From Diphasiastrum complanatum (lineage: Eukaryota > Streptophyta > Lycopodiopsida > Lycopodiales > Lycopodiaceae): 64,000 nucleotides of DNA. The DNA is taken from assembly GCA_029204225.1 (NCBI GenBank), contig CM055101.1, forward strand, positions 36,383,648 to 36,447,647, written 5' to 3'. This document shows, in pieces, positions 22,042 through 33,956 of the stretch. How positions within the stretch are numbered: position 1 is the stretch's first letter; each line of letters starts with the position of its first letter. Made by a program: the position numbers and the translations under genes. Under the pieces are notes generated by a model, which was given only the letters and a program-made list of their open reading frames with translations, made no database searches and was not told where the DNA came from.

Positions 22042-23089
22042 AGTTAAGAAAACAGTTTAAAAACCCGACCGGATTAATCACCACAGCACAACGTCAAGTG
22101 CAATAAGACAAGACAACCGAATTGCTCTCCACAAACTGTATATTCAACTGATAAGCAAGTACAAAGATAAAGTTGCTTAAAAGCACTCAAAGGGCTCGTA
22201 AAAGAAAGACAGCCCGATGATTCTAGAACTGGGCACACGTGGTGCCGTCGAAATAAGAAAGCACTGTATAAGTTGATCATTGTTATTTTAACTTATCCAC
22301 ACATGTGAGGACATGTCCACATGTGTGAAATGACACTTGTAATATTCACATCCATTTTGATTAGCTTTCATTTGAGTCTAATATGACATCTTCTAAATTA
22401 TAGGGGCTAGGTCCTAGATTGTAGGAATCTAGAAGGTCAACACAAACCACCAATGGATGACATGGCAAACTTGATAGATCTTATCCAAAGTGGATATGGA
22501 TAAGTACAATGAGTTGTCCCACATGTGATGGATACAGCTTAGAGAGAGATTATGATGATTATGTACTTGATCCATGATGGATCCATTATTGAGCTAATGA
22601 TGAGAAATCTTGGTTTGTGCTTAAGGAGTTTTTCGGCTACTAATAAGGGATATGCTTCTACTTGCCAGATTTTCCCTATAAAATCTCAAATTTATCATGT
22701 AAAGAATCTTGCAAAATTTTGTAAGTGTCGGTTTTCGGGAAAAGATGGCGGTTCCATTCCTTAAGAATGTCGGCTTTCCCGAACACTGTTCTTAAGCACT
22801 TTCTTTGTGGATGAATGCTTAGTAAATGTTTAGTAAACTATTTCTATGTTATCAGGCCGTACAGTAGCTGTACTTCACACGTGTGAAGCCATGGATCATC
22901 ATTTTTTATTGTTCTTGCTTGGAATCACAAAGATTGTCAAGTAGAAGCTAGATTTGGAAGCTAGTCTTGATATAGATCAAGATCTCAAGCTGACAATCAC
23001 TCTTTGTGATCATTTGTAGATCAAATTCAGTCCTTAAACTCTGAAATTTGACAAGATACACACTCCACCTCTTGTTGTTTAAAACTATT

Positions 23090-24960
23090 TTGTGATTTTT
23101 ACTCAATTGATATTCTGCTCTTTTGGACTTTTGGGACTATTGGTACTTGTAGAAGCTTATAAATAGCTATTTATTTTCTATTTGGTACTTATGAAAACTT
23201 GTATAAGATATATTTTTGGTATTCTACATTCTTTTCAAATAACTTGTCTTTTTGCTATTTGGACCTCATGGAACATTTTGTACTTCTGGTGTGCAGAAAG
23301 TACTGTTGTTTGCTGCTCTTTGGTGCTTTTGATAGTTTTGGTAGTTTTTAAATGTTTTTTCAATTTGTTGTTTGCAACAATTTGGTACTTTTTGATCTAC
23401 TAGCATTTAGCTGTTTGGTGCTTTTTAATATTTTGGAACTTTTGGGTATTGAATGTTTGTGTTGGTACTATTGGAACTTATCGTGTAACAATTTTTGATA
23501 CAACAGACTACCAAAATAGGTTCTTTCAATCTTTTGTGGTCTTTTTGGTACTATTTAGTGTTGTTTACCAATTGGTGGAATCTAAGGTTTAGTTACTACC
23601 AATTTTACAAGATTTGTACTATTTTTGTAATGTTTACGTGTTCTTGAAACTTTTGAGTACCAAAGATTGGTACTATTTGAACCTATCATGTAATAATTTT
23701 GATCCTCTAGACTACCAATTAAGATTCTTGCACTTTCTACAAGTTTAGTTCTTTGGTACTATAAGATGCTTTGGTACTTTGGTACTACCTGTATATGATG
23801 CTTTGGTACTACCTGTAGGTACTTTCTATTTTTTTGGTACTACCTGTGTATGATACTTTGGTACTACTTATTGGTACTTTCTACCTATAATACGATAAGA
23901 CTTCTTGAATATAGATCAGTGGTAACGAGAACACTCCTCAAGTTCACTTTGAAGATGTTAACAATGAGTTTAATGCAGAAGGAATCTTTAAGAAGTTTCG
24001 AGTGAACCAACATTGTATTGAGCTGCACCAGTGTCAAATACTAATTTACAAATTTTGTATCATTTTGGTACTATTTTTGTGTTGGTAAAACTCTTTAATA
24101 TGAAAGATTCGTACTACAAGAACTTATTGTGAACCAATTCTGATCCTACTGACTACCAAATTAGGTCTTGTATACTAAGTGTCTCATTTTTACTTAAAAC
24201 CTACCAAATAGGTACTATTTAGACTTCTCGTGACCATATTTTACGCATCAAACTACAAAAATTAAGTACTTTTTAAAAAAAAAATTAGTTGTGTTTGCAG
24301 TTCGCATACAATCCTTTGTGGTCTTTTTGGTACTATTTTGTGTTGTTTACCAATTTGTGGAATCTAAGCTTTAGTTACTACCAATTTTACAAGATTTGTA
24401 CTATTTTTGTAATGTTAACGTGTTCCTGAAACTTTTGAATACCAAGATTGGTCCTATTTGAACCTATCGAGTAACAATTTTGATCTTCTAGACTACCAAT
24501 TAAGGTTCTTGTACTTTCTGCATGTTTAGTACTTTTGTACTATAGAATGCTTTGGTACTATTAGATGTTTTTGCACTTTGGTACTATAAGATGCTTTGGT
24601 ACTTTGGTCCTACCTGTTGATACTTTCTACCGCTCTGGCACTATAAGATGCTTTGTAACTTTGGTGTTATAAGAAGCTTTTAAACAACTCTTTGATGCAT
24701 AGTGTGCTTTGGTAATTGTAATGTGCAGCAACAAAAGAAATTTGGTGAGAATTTTATTGCAATGTGCAGAAAGATACTGAAATGTTAAATGTTGGCGAAA
24801 CCCTCGAGCACCAAAGCTTTTTGAAACTCTATAGTACCAATGCTTCTTTCAATTGGTACATATTAATTTTTAATTTAGATAGTTCAGACTACCAAATTTG
24901 GTTATATTTTACTTCAAACTTGTTACTGTCGCATATTACATATTTTGGTACTTTGGTTAC
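23090..24960. repeat. TTTGGTACT-rich degenerate repeat block with a ~780-bp direct duplication
   Basis: TTTGGTAC, GGTACTATT and CTACCAAT words recur dozens of times. A diverged unit around ATTGGTACTATTTGAACCTATCG...TCTAGACTACCAATTAAG is seen near 23451, 23664, 24100, 24449 and 24835. A longer direct duplication links 23526-23900 with 24308-24650 (offset 782). No transposon terminus was found. One exon-like stretch inside (23921-24030) is described in the findings. Confidence 0.75.
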
Positions 24961-25373
24961 TATTTTTTCAAGGGAAACAATAAAACCCATTGCGCATGTG
25001 TATGTGTGCACCATGCATCCTCCTCCCCTCACCCATGCATGCACTTTTTCTAACTAAAAAACTTCGGGAGGAGGATGCATGTATGGGGAAAAGGATGCAT
25101 GACCCTCCTCTCCATGCATGCATCTAAGGGGCCCACTCCAAATTCAAATTATCCTTTACCAACACACATAGTGTTTTGAAGTGATGTACACACTTTCATG
25201 GTGAAAGGTGTTAAACAAATGAGACTTTCATTATCAAAAATTTGAAGGGTGCTCTAAGGATTTTTTAAATTATCAAAGTTTCCACGGGAAAGGCTGAAAT
25301 AAAAATACATTTCTATGAAGGAAAAATCGACTGTAAAGGATTGGGAAGGCTTCAAAACGCAGGCATGGTGGGT

Positions 25374-25376
<3 letters not shown>

Positions 25377-25417
<41 letters not shown>
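25377..25417. repeat. (TG)n microsatellite
   Basis: About 20 uninterrupted TG units. Confidence 0.97.
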
Positions 25418-25419
<2 letters not shown>

Positions 25420-25439
25420 TTGCACTCAAGCTTGCATGG

Positions 25440-25740
25440 CAGACCTACGTGCTGCATAGCTTAGTTAGCTTGCCACACAAGCCTATGTCAAGCCTATGTG
25501 GCAGACTGCAACATGCCTGAATCACAGACATCAAGCCTATGTCATGCCTATATGACCTGCCACACAAGCCTATGATAGGCCTATGTGGCTTGCCACATGG
25601 CAAGTCCCAAGCCTGTGTGGTTTGTCTCATGACATCTCCTCTAATGAGATGGAAAGTAAAGCACTGGTGCTTGGTTTCTAGTTTATAGAGGCTTGCCAAG
25701 CTCAGTAGAGGGCTTACTAGCCTGTGCATAGCATCAAATG
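25440..25740. repeat. AAGCCTATGT short-unit repeat
   Basis: GCCTATGT-like words recur at least seven times. A 17-bp word TGCCACACAAGCCTATG is identical at 25471 and 25558. No coding sequence. Possibly a decayed LTR. Confidence 0.6.
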
Positions 25741-26819
25741 GGGAAAAATTTGGTGGAAAATTGACAATTTTGAAGCCAGTTGAAGATTGAAACCGGTTTA
25801 GGGTTACGGTTTTCTACACATAACTGGCCATTTCTTTGCTGTTTGTGCACTGTTTTGGATGCCGTAAAGACAGGAAGGAAGCTAATTATATTGTCAACCA
25901 GCCATGGAGAGATTCTGAGCTTTGTATCAGAGATTTGTTTGCAGAAAGATAACCTAGCAGATTTGTAGTAAAAGATAAAAGAAAGCCACTTTTTCAAGTT
26001 GAGCTAAAATCACCGTTTCTCCACGAATTTTCATGTTTGAATACTCTGTAATCTTGGAATCAGTAGGGCGACCCTACTCTGGGCCTCAGATTGTGCTCAA
26101 ATTGATCAAAAAATGAGTTTGATCAGGCCAAAATCGAATTGAGATCCATAGACAGGGACGAGGAGTCAGCTCGCGCACGTCCAACGGGAGGAGTGCTATA
26201 GTGGCTCGAAGCGGTTAGCATCTCCAGGGAAAGAATTCAGCTTGCGGACAGGCTGGTGACCACAAGATAAGCTCCTTTGTAGATCGACGGTGGTGATCTG
26301 GAAAAGGGAACACCATCAGATCAAAATTGATCGTTGGATCTCCTTAAATCCACTTGAACTTCAATGGAAGGGGCCTGAAGTGCAATTCACAATACAACTT
26401 CATTAAAAATTTTCAAACTGAAGTAAACGTTGGGTCCCAAGTTTATGAAAGGTGAAGTTTCTTCACTCTGAAGAAACAGTTCAAAAACTAGAAAAGTCTC
26501 TATTTTTTGCTATAACCTCCAAACGAAGGGCACCTCGACTGTACCTGCAAGTACGGTACCACAAAACAGAGTGATTGCAGTAGAGAAAGTGTTCAGAGTG
26601 CGCCAAAAGAGATTTCACCATTCCATTGGGCACGTAGTTGGGAGTTGGTGACAAGGAGCATTTCGGAAGGCGACGCCAATTTGGCTTTCAATTTGGCAGA
26701 AAAGCGACGGGTGGCCTGGTAAAGAAAAAATTGCAGGTCATTGTTTTCAACTTCTCACATCACAGTTGGCCTCTGCATACAATTTATAGCCTACGGTTGC
26801 AATTTCAAGCAGTTTTGAG

Positions 26820-27605
26820 ATGGCAAACATGGGAGAGTCCATTTTGAGTGAAAGTAGCAAATTGGACGGGATTTCCAACTATGTAGTGTGGAAATTCAAA
26901 ATGAAAAACATATTGATGGAAAAGGATGTGTGGGATGTCGTCACAGGTGATGAGAGAAGACCGCCAAATGAAGCAGACATTCAAAGTGTTCGACAAGAAG
27001 GTGAGGAAAGCTTTGACCTTCATTAACTTGTCAGTGAAGGATCATATATTACCCACATTTGTGATGCTGTTACACCCAGACAGACATGAGATGTGCTAAA
27101 GGAGCAGTTCGAGACGTCAAATCTGTGAAGAATCATATTTCTGAAGTCAAAACTGAATAGTGTCCGCATGGAACAAGGAGAGCACATTCAGATTTATATG
27201 ACCAGAATTAAGACAATGAGGGATGAACTGCACTCTATTGGTGAGCGCATACGTGATGTGGAGCTGGTGCACAATGCATTTTGCGGCATTGCAGAACCCT
27301 ATCAGATGTTTGTGAGCGGAATAACATCAAGAGAAAGATTACCAACCTTTGACGAGCTCATAGGAATCTTGATGCAGGAAGAGCAACGACGAGAAATGGT
27401 GAAAGCTAGACGTCAAAATATTGACGATCAAGCACTTGCGACACGTCAAAAACAAGGCAAGGGCACGGTCAAGAAGAAGTCTAAACAACAATTTGCCAAG
27501 ACTCTGGAGGATGAGGGATCTTCCAGCAAGACCAAGAAGAAAGACAAGTGCTTCCATTGCGTTAAAAAGGGGCATTGGAAGAGTGAATGTCGGAAAACAA
27601 GATGA
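26820..27605 (+). pseudogene. Copia element 2: gag
   Basis: Starts at ATG 26820 (MANMGESILSESSKLDGISN), then the WKFKMKNILMEKDVW gag signature. The frame is lost around 27026-27168 and resumes with a retrotrans_gag-like helix region. An intact CCHC knuckle CFHCVKKGHWKSEC lies at ~27548-27590. The start resembles the minus-strand gag at 53180, so the two belong to one family. Frame changes make it inactive. Confidence 0.87.
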
Positions 27606-28919
27606 TCAAGCGTGGTATATTGACTCGGGAGCCACAAGACACATGATACGTAACAAGGATTGGTTCAGTATCTTGAAAGTGTTGGATAATGGAACGTCTG
27701 TTTCACAAGCAAATTGTGATGTGTGCAAGATCAAGGGGATATGCATTGTTTCAATCCAACTACCTGATGACAAAAGCAAGATGATCAGGGAGGTACTTTA
27801 CGAACCAGATTTGTAGAAAAATCTATTTTTTGTTGGAGTCATTACTGATCAAAAGTTGAAAGTAGAATTTGCCCATGATCGTTGCTTTGTAAAGGATGTG
27901 AACCAAAAGTTTGATATTATTGCGGATGGTATAAGGGAGCCCAATACAAAATTGTATAGGTTGAATGCTACAATCAAGGGGCAACATGGACTTGTCTCGT
28001 CCATTCCATCGTAAACTGAACTGTGGCATAAGAGGCTTGGTCACTTGAACTTAGGAAGCCTCAGTTTGATGAGAAAATTGGAAATGGTGAGAGGATTGCC
28101 TACGATAGAAGACCACTTGAAATCGATGTGCGAATCATGTGTGTATGGGAAGCAATATCGAGAGAAGTTCATTAAAGGTGGTATTGCAAGGGCAAAGAAC
28201 ATCTTGGATTTGATCCACACTGATTTATGCGGGCCTATGAGGACTATGTCCTTTGGTAAAGCCTTCTAATTCATGACCTTTATTGATGATATGTCACGTA
28301 AGATGTGAATTTACTTCTTGAAGAAGAAATCGGATGCATTTGACAATTTCAAGAGCTTCAAAGCATTGGTCGAAAATCAGATAGGTAGGAAGATCAAAGT
28401 TCTAAGATCAGATAGTGGAGGTGAGTACAAGTGTAACGACTTCAATGATCTTTGGGATCAATGTGGGAACCAAAGACAATTTACGCAAGCTCATACTCCT
28501 GCTCTCAATGGTGTAGCTGAGCACAAGAATCATATGATTGTGGAAAGTGCTAGCCAAGATGAAACTACCAAAAGATTTTTGGTCAAAAGCATGCAGTATG
28601 GCAGTCTATCTTCAAAATAGAAGTCCTACCGTTGCCATATCAAAGATAACACATGAGGAGACATTCACGAAAAAGAAGCCAAAGGTGAACCACTTGCGAA
28701 TCTTTGGATGTAAGGCCTTTGTACACATTCCTAGGGAAGAGAGACGTAAACTTTAATTGAAGTGTATATTCCTAGGATATGATGATCGTGTGAAGGGCTA
28801 TAGATGTCTTGATCTAGTAGAAAAAAAAATCCATGTAAGTCGTGATGTCATCTTTGATGAATCCAAGATGTATGAGGACGAGGATGATGAAAAGATAGAC
28901 ACATCCAGTGGGAAAGATG
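27605..28919 (+). pseudogene. Copia element 2: protease, pre-integrase and integrase
   Basis: Protease AWYIDSGATRHM; the HHCC finger ELWHKRLGHLN...CESCVYGK; integrase core FIDDMS, SDSGGEYK and ALNGVAEHK. Stops at 27814, 28012, 28267, 28305, 28618 and 28754 break it. The integrase C-terminus runs HIPREERRKL...GYDDRVKGYRC...IFDESKMYEDEDDEKID. It then ends abruptly at 28919 where the truncated LTR of element 3 begins. In the third catalytic block the Glu is present but followed by H (normally R). Confidence 0.87.
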
Positions 28920-29090
28920 ATATAGTTGCTCTATCTCCTGCATCTCCATGTTTTCCAATGTCTTGATTGCTAGAATGAAATCTATTCTGTGATCTGTAGT
29001 CGCGTGTCTAGGCTCTTGTGAGATTTCGCACAAAAGAAAATTCAAAGAAACAAAATCATTCGCGACAACGAAACAAGACCGTTCGCGACA
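28920..29090 (+). repeat. Truncated 5' LTR of Copia element 3
   Basis: These 171 bp match 32609-32778 with roughly 15 differences, and the start of the LTR is missing. The end ...TTCGCGACA abuts a primer-binding site TGGTATCAAAGA at 29091-29102. The cut at 28920 joins it directly to Copia element 2. Confidence 0.85.
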
Positions 29091-29153
29091 TGGTATCAAA
29101 GATGCAGGTTGTCACTACTGATATCTAAGTAGTGATTTTCTAGACAACACAAT

Positions 29154-30223
29154 ATGGCTACAACAATCTAGACAAGAGTAGCAATCAGTCCAGATGGCGC
29201 AAACTACAGGATATGGAAATTCAAAATCAAAACACTTCTGAAGGACGAAGGCATCTGGTCAATGACCAAACTCTCAGAGGTGCAGCCTCTAGAGGGAGAC
29301 TTGAGAAGAGCTGAATGGATCAGAAAGGATGAGCATGCAATGGCAATCATCGTTTCGTCCATTAACAAGGATTTACTCATGCAGATTGAAGACTGTGAAA
29401 GCAACCATGCAACACGAAAAAGATTAAAATAGAAGTATGAAGTGAGGACTACAGCTTCATTGATGCATCTTCACAACCAGCTACAATCCATACGATGGGA
29501 TGGCAACCAGTTAGACCAGCACGTTGAGAAGATCAGAACGATCTTTGCTCAACTCGCTGCATCAGGACAGAAGCACTAGGTCCCAGCACCACAACAGCTG
29601 ATGTACTTCATGGAGTCTCTACCTACGTTCTATCTGTCATTGAGAATGCTCATACTGAGTCTACATATATGACATTCGACAAATCAATCAGTCTTGTCAC
29701 TGATGAGAGACTGATGAGGGATGAAGGAGAAGGAAGCAGTGATCAACAAAATGCCCTCTTCATGAAAGGAAGGAAGAAAAACAAGAACAAACGCAGATTC
29801 AACAAGATGAAGTCCTTGAATCAACAATCTTCTTCTTGTGATCATTGTCACAAACCAGGCCATACAACCAATAAATATTGGTTCAATCTAGCAATACCTT
29901 GCATGCACTGCAAGAGGAAGGGGCATTCTGCATACGATTGCAGATTCAACCCAAAAAGAAAGAACAAGACTGAGAAAGCAAATGTCGTAGAGTCATCCAA
30001 TGATGCAGATAGAGGTGATGAAGCCTTCACAATACTTGATGAAGTTTCAACGAGCTACACTGAACGGGACTACGATGTAGTCATTGATTCAGGAGCAACA
30101 TCACACATCACCTGCAACAAGAAAATCTTGATCAACTTTAGAGAACTCAAAAATAACAGAGCAGTGATTCTAGGTGATGGGAGCAGACACGATGTCAAAG
30201 GCATTGGGACTCTACAGCTGTGA
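29154..30223 (+). pseudogene. Copia element 3: gag with two zinc knuckles and protease
   Basis: ATG at 29154 begins gag (SPDGANYRIWKFKIKTLLKD). Stops lie at 29169, 29428 and 29577. The frame 29669-30223 carries two adjacent knuckles: CDHCHKPGHTTNKYW (fourth Cys changed to Tyr) and intact CMHCKRKGHSAYDC. The protease motif VIDSGATSHITC and GDGSRHDVKGIGTL follow. Two knuckles are less common than one in Copia gags. Confidence 0.85.
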
Positions 30224-30762
30224 ACACTGTCAAGACAAGCAGAGCTGCTAGGAGCACTCTAGGTGCCTTCATTGAGAAAAGATCTGCTATCAGTCTCCAA
30301 GATGGCAGATCTTGGAATTCGAGTTTTTTTTTATGGCAATACACACCGCATGATCAAGAACACTACAATCAAATTTCTAACGGTTGGATGCAGAGAAGGA
30401 AACCTCTACCAAGCCAAAATAATCAACAACTTTGATAGCACATTAAATGCATCAGAGAATGAAGATTAGCTCTGGCACAGGAGAATGTATCATCTGAACA
30501 TGAGGAGCCTGTATGACATGTGTAAGAAAGACATAGTCACAGGTCTAAAGATATCAAGACCCAATACTGAGTTCTGCGAAGCCTGTCAGAAAGGCAAACA
30601 ACATCGAAATCCATTCACACATGAGGGAAGAAGAGCCAAAGAGGTTCTTGAGCTCATCTACTCAGATGTCTGTGGACCGATGAAAATGGATTCGCTCTCA
30701 GGATCGAGGTATTTCTTGACGTTCATAGATGACTACAACCGGATGACTACGATCTACTACCT

Positions 30763-31509
30763 CATTAGAGGAGTTCTAAATCCAAAAAAAACCCTTTGTG
30801 AAGATTCTTTTTTATAATTTTTCTCAATTTTTTCTTACACATGGACCAATCAAAACACTCAAATTTGAAATCTACGTAACGTAACTTTTTGAGTCCACAT
30901 TTTGATTTCACACTAAAAATGGCATAACTTTTTAGTGGTAAGTCCGACTTTAGCGAAGTTTGATGCATTGGAAAGCGCTCGACAAGGGCTTTCCAATGAT
31001 ATTTATATGTCATACTTTTGATCTACGATCAAAAGGTTATTGCAAGTCAAAAGTATTAGTGTTATAATATTTTAATAATATAAACTACATCTTGCACGAA
31101 TTCTTAAATGGTCCTTTTGGAGCTCAAAACATTAGAGGAGTTCTAAATCCAAAAAAGACCCTTTGTAAAGATTCTTTTTATATTTTTTCTAGATTTTTTC
31201 TTACATATGGACCAATCAAAACACTCAAATTTGAAATCTATGTAACGTAGCTTTTTGAGTCCACATTCTGATTCCACACTAAAAATGGCATAACTTCTTA
31301 GTAATAGGTCCGAATTTAGCGAAGTTTGGTGCAATGGAAAGTGCTCAAAAAGGGCTTTCCAATGATATGTTAGATGACATACTTTTGAGCTACGATTAAA
31401 AGTTATGGCAAGTCAAAAGTATTAGTGCTATAATATTCTAAACTACATCTTGCACGAATCCTTAAAGGGTCTTTTTGGAGCTCAAAACTCCTCTAATGCT
31501 CCTCTAATG
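30763..31509. mobile_element. Outer MITE (interrupted by a second copy)
   Basis: Its two parts are 30763-31129 and 31499-31509, about 378 bp. Termini are CATTAGAGGAG and CTCCTCTAATG, inside inverted repeats of about 40 bp (ATCCAAAAA(A)ACC against GGTC(C)TTTTGGA). There is no coding capacity. Removing 30763-31509 joins the Copia integrase codons in frame with nothing added or lost, so I see no target-site duplication. Confidence 0.85.
31130..31498. mobile_element. Inner MITE inserted in the terminus of the outer MITE
   Basis: A 369-bp copy with identical termini CATTAGAGGAG/CTCCTCTAATG. It lies exactly 11 bp before the end of the outer copy. The outer terminus CTCCTCTAATG is displaced to 31499-31509 and rejoins GGAGCTCAAAA at 31129 perfectly. 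Again no duplicated target bases. Interior similarity to the outer copy is high over the whole length. Confidence 0.88.
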
Positions 31510-31689
31510 AAAGAAGAAATATGAAGTGTTTGATTCCTTCAAGAAGTTTGTGGCATTTGCAAGCAACACACCTCAAGGCTTGTCGCGAAGGGCTACACAC
31601 AAAGGTGCTGATTATTTTGACACTGATATTCGCCGATGGTCAAGATGAGAAGCATATGACTACTCCTTGCATACGCCACACAACAAAAT

Positions 31690-32157
31690 CTGGAAATTCA
31701 CCAGATTGATGTGAAGACAGCTTTTCTTCACAAAGATCTAGAGGAAGAAATTTTCATGAAGCAGCCTAAAAGATTTGAAGACCCCGACAATCAACAATAT
31801 GTCTGTCGGTTGCAGAGATGCATGTATGGTCTAAAACAGGCATCACGAGCTTGGTACAAGAAGTTTGATAGTCTTTTGAAGTCTCTAGACTTCAATCCTA
31901 CACAACCGGACTGTAATGTTTACATAAAAAGAATAGCAATGGATTTTGTGATATTGACTATTTTCGTGGATGATTCCCTGATGATAGAAAATTCTTTGAT
32001 GCTGATCAAAGACACGAAGAGTCAAATTTCTGAAAATTATGAATTCACAGATCTAGGAGGAGCAATGAAATGCCTTGGGCTGGAGATCAGAAGAGATCGA
32101 ATAAAAGATGAAAGGCACTTGAGTCAGTCTGAATATGCCAGAAAGGTGCTCAAGTAG
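31690..32157 (+). pseudogene. Copia element 3: reverse transcriptase remnant
   Basis: After a broken lead-in the frame 31711-32157 shows KTAFLHKDLEEEIFMKQP, RCMYGLKQASRAWYKK, the catalytic region IFVDDSLM (usually YVDD) and DLGGAMKCLGLEI. It stops at two adjacent TAGs (32155-32160). RNase H is absent and LTR-like sequence follows at once, so the 3' end of pol is deleted. Confidence 0.85.
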
Positions 32158-32608
32158 TAGACACGAAGCGAAGCGAAACTCGAAGGTCGAATGATTTGCA
32201 AAAGTCAAACATGCCTCTAGGACCAGAAAGACAAAGACATGACACGAAACGAAAGAAAATCTTTCGCGTTGCCAGCTGCCAGCTCAACGAGTGTGGAGTC
32301 TTAAACTTCACGCCCAGCTGAAACGACTAGCAGTAACAAAGAGTAACTGATTAGTTGATTAGCATTAACTACTCTTGTAATTCTCTGTTTAGCTATCTTG
32401 TAAACTCCACACAATGGAGATATAAATTATTTTTCTGGATCAAAACACACATAGAGAATGTGTTTGAGAAAGCAGAAAAGAAAAAGAATAGAAACGAAAT
32501 TGTTGTGCATGAAAGTATGCCCACGAGCAGAACACAACGAAAAAGTAGAGCGTCAGGCTGCCAACGAGCGAGACACTGACCATCTTTCCCTGAAAAATTA
32601 AACTGGTA

Positions 32609-32778
32609 ATATAGTTGCTCTATCTCCTGCATCTCCTTGTCTTCCGTTGTCTTGATTGCTAGAATGAAATCTATTTTGTGATCTGTAGTCGTGTGCCTAG
32701 GCTCCTGTGAGCTTCCGCACAAAAGAAAATTCAAAGAGACAAAATCGTTCGCAACAAGAAACAAGACTGTTCGCAACA
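32609..32778 (+). repeat. 3' LTR end of Copia element 3
   Basis: Matches 28920-29090 and ends TTCGCAACA. The full LTR probably starts near 32160 (GAAGCGAAGCGAAAC) but its left edge is not resolved. TATAAATTAT near 32422 inside the LTR could be a TATA box. Confidence 0.7.
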
Positions 32779-33290
32779 CCTTCGTCCTCTCATCATAATC
32801 GACAAAGATACACTTGATTGCTTTGGCATCAAGTTTTCTTCGCTCCTCCTTTGGCACATGTACATAGGCCCTACATCCAATGACAGAAAACTTGTCTATT
32901 TTTGGCTTTATTCCTATAAATGCCTCTTCAGGAGTCACATTTGGAACCGCAACTGTAGGACTCCTATTTTGTAAGAACGTTGCCGCACTGCAAGCTTCCG
33001 ACCAAAGTGAATTGGTTAAGTCCATTTTCTTCTTCTTCATCATGGAGCATGCACTCTCCATAATAGTCCCATTTTTTCTTTCAGCTACACCATTACTATG
33101 TGGTGTTGTGATGTGTGTGAATTGTCTTTTCATGTCGTGTTCCTTGCAAAAGTCCTCAAAATCATCAGATTTGTATTCGTCCCCTCTATCTGATCTTAGC
33201 ACTTTGATGTGTGCATCAAGTTGGTTCTCTACTAAAGCCTTAAACTTCTTGAAGCGAGCAAAAGCTTTAGATTTCTTCTTCAAGAAATAA
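32779..33290 (-). pseudogene. Copia element 4: integrase fragment
   Basis: Minus strand from 33290: IYFLKKKSKAF, LVENQLDAHIKVLRSDRGDE, TPHSNGVAERKNGTIMESAC, SAATFLQNRSPTVAVPNVTP, VHVPKEERRKLDAKAIKCIF and VDYDERTKV. The frame runs unbroken to 32779 and there meets the LTR end of element 3. Same family as element 2 but opposite orientation. The first catalytic Asp region is missing because the fragment starts inside the core. Confidence 0.88.
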
Positions 33291-33956
33291 ATCCATGTCC
33301 GCTGCGAAGTTCCTTGTTGTTCTATCTTCTGCTGCTCTGGAGCATTCTACTTTGTCTTCGACATAATTTGAATCTAATGGTTTGCTTCGATTTTGCTCCT
33401 TTTTGTTTCTGAGATAAAAAAAGTTCAGTAATCTCACAAACTAGAGATCCAATCAAAATTAGGGTTTTGACAAAATCACAAAAATTGAATATCTCAAATT
33501 CTATATGCAATTTCTAAAAACTTGATATATCATCTTGTAGCCTCCAATGAGAGCTTTCTAATGAACAAAAAATTGGCTAGTTTCAATAAACCAACACGTG
33601 TTCCTTCTCCACTCCTCCACACGTGCAAATTTTTTTATATAAATAGGTCTTTTTCGGTTTGAATTTTCACGCAAATTTACAATTGCTTTGCCGGATATCG
33701 ATTTCAAATGCGCCGCTTCCTCTCATTACGTCTCGTTGACTATTATGCGCCTGGATCCGATACTGCATCCTCCAGTATCGCATTCAAGCGCGTTTCATAT
33801 CCCTTTTCTTTCCTGCTCGTTGTTATTGCGCTCGGATCCGATACTCCAGCTTCCAATATCTCTCTCGAGCGCACATTGCCTTGACGTGCTTGTCTGACCT
33901 GGGGTTTGCGCCTGAGAGAGATATTTGAAATTTTAGTTCTATTATTTTTGTTTAAA

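Larger units (their letters stand above)
30223..31620 (+). pseudogene. Copia element 3: pre-integrase and integrase, split by MITEs and deleted
   Basis: VPSLRKDLLSVSKMADLG, then LWHRRMYHLN...CEACQKGKQH and the integrase start SDVCGPM...FIDDYNRM. The codons for TIYYL are split at 30762/30763 by a nested MITE pair. The next residues KKYEVFDSFKKF resume at 31510. At about 31570 the sequence jumps to the region before RT (KGYTQ-like block, frame-broken). The second and third catalytic residues of integrase and its C-terminus are deleted. Confidence 0.85.

Noticed and set aside
25254-25457. Minus-strand ORF with a His-Thr repeat
   Set aside because: It is the (TG)n microsatellite read as protein.
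32880-33290. 136-codon plus-strand ORF
   Set aside because: Antisense shadow of the Copia 4 integrase.
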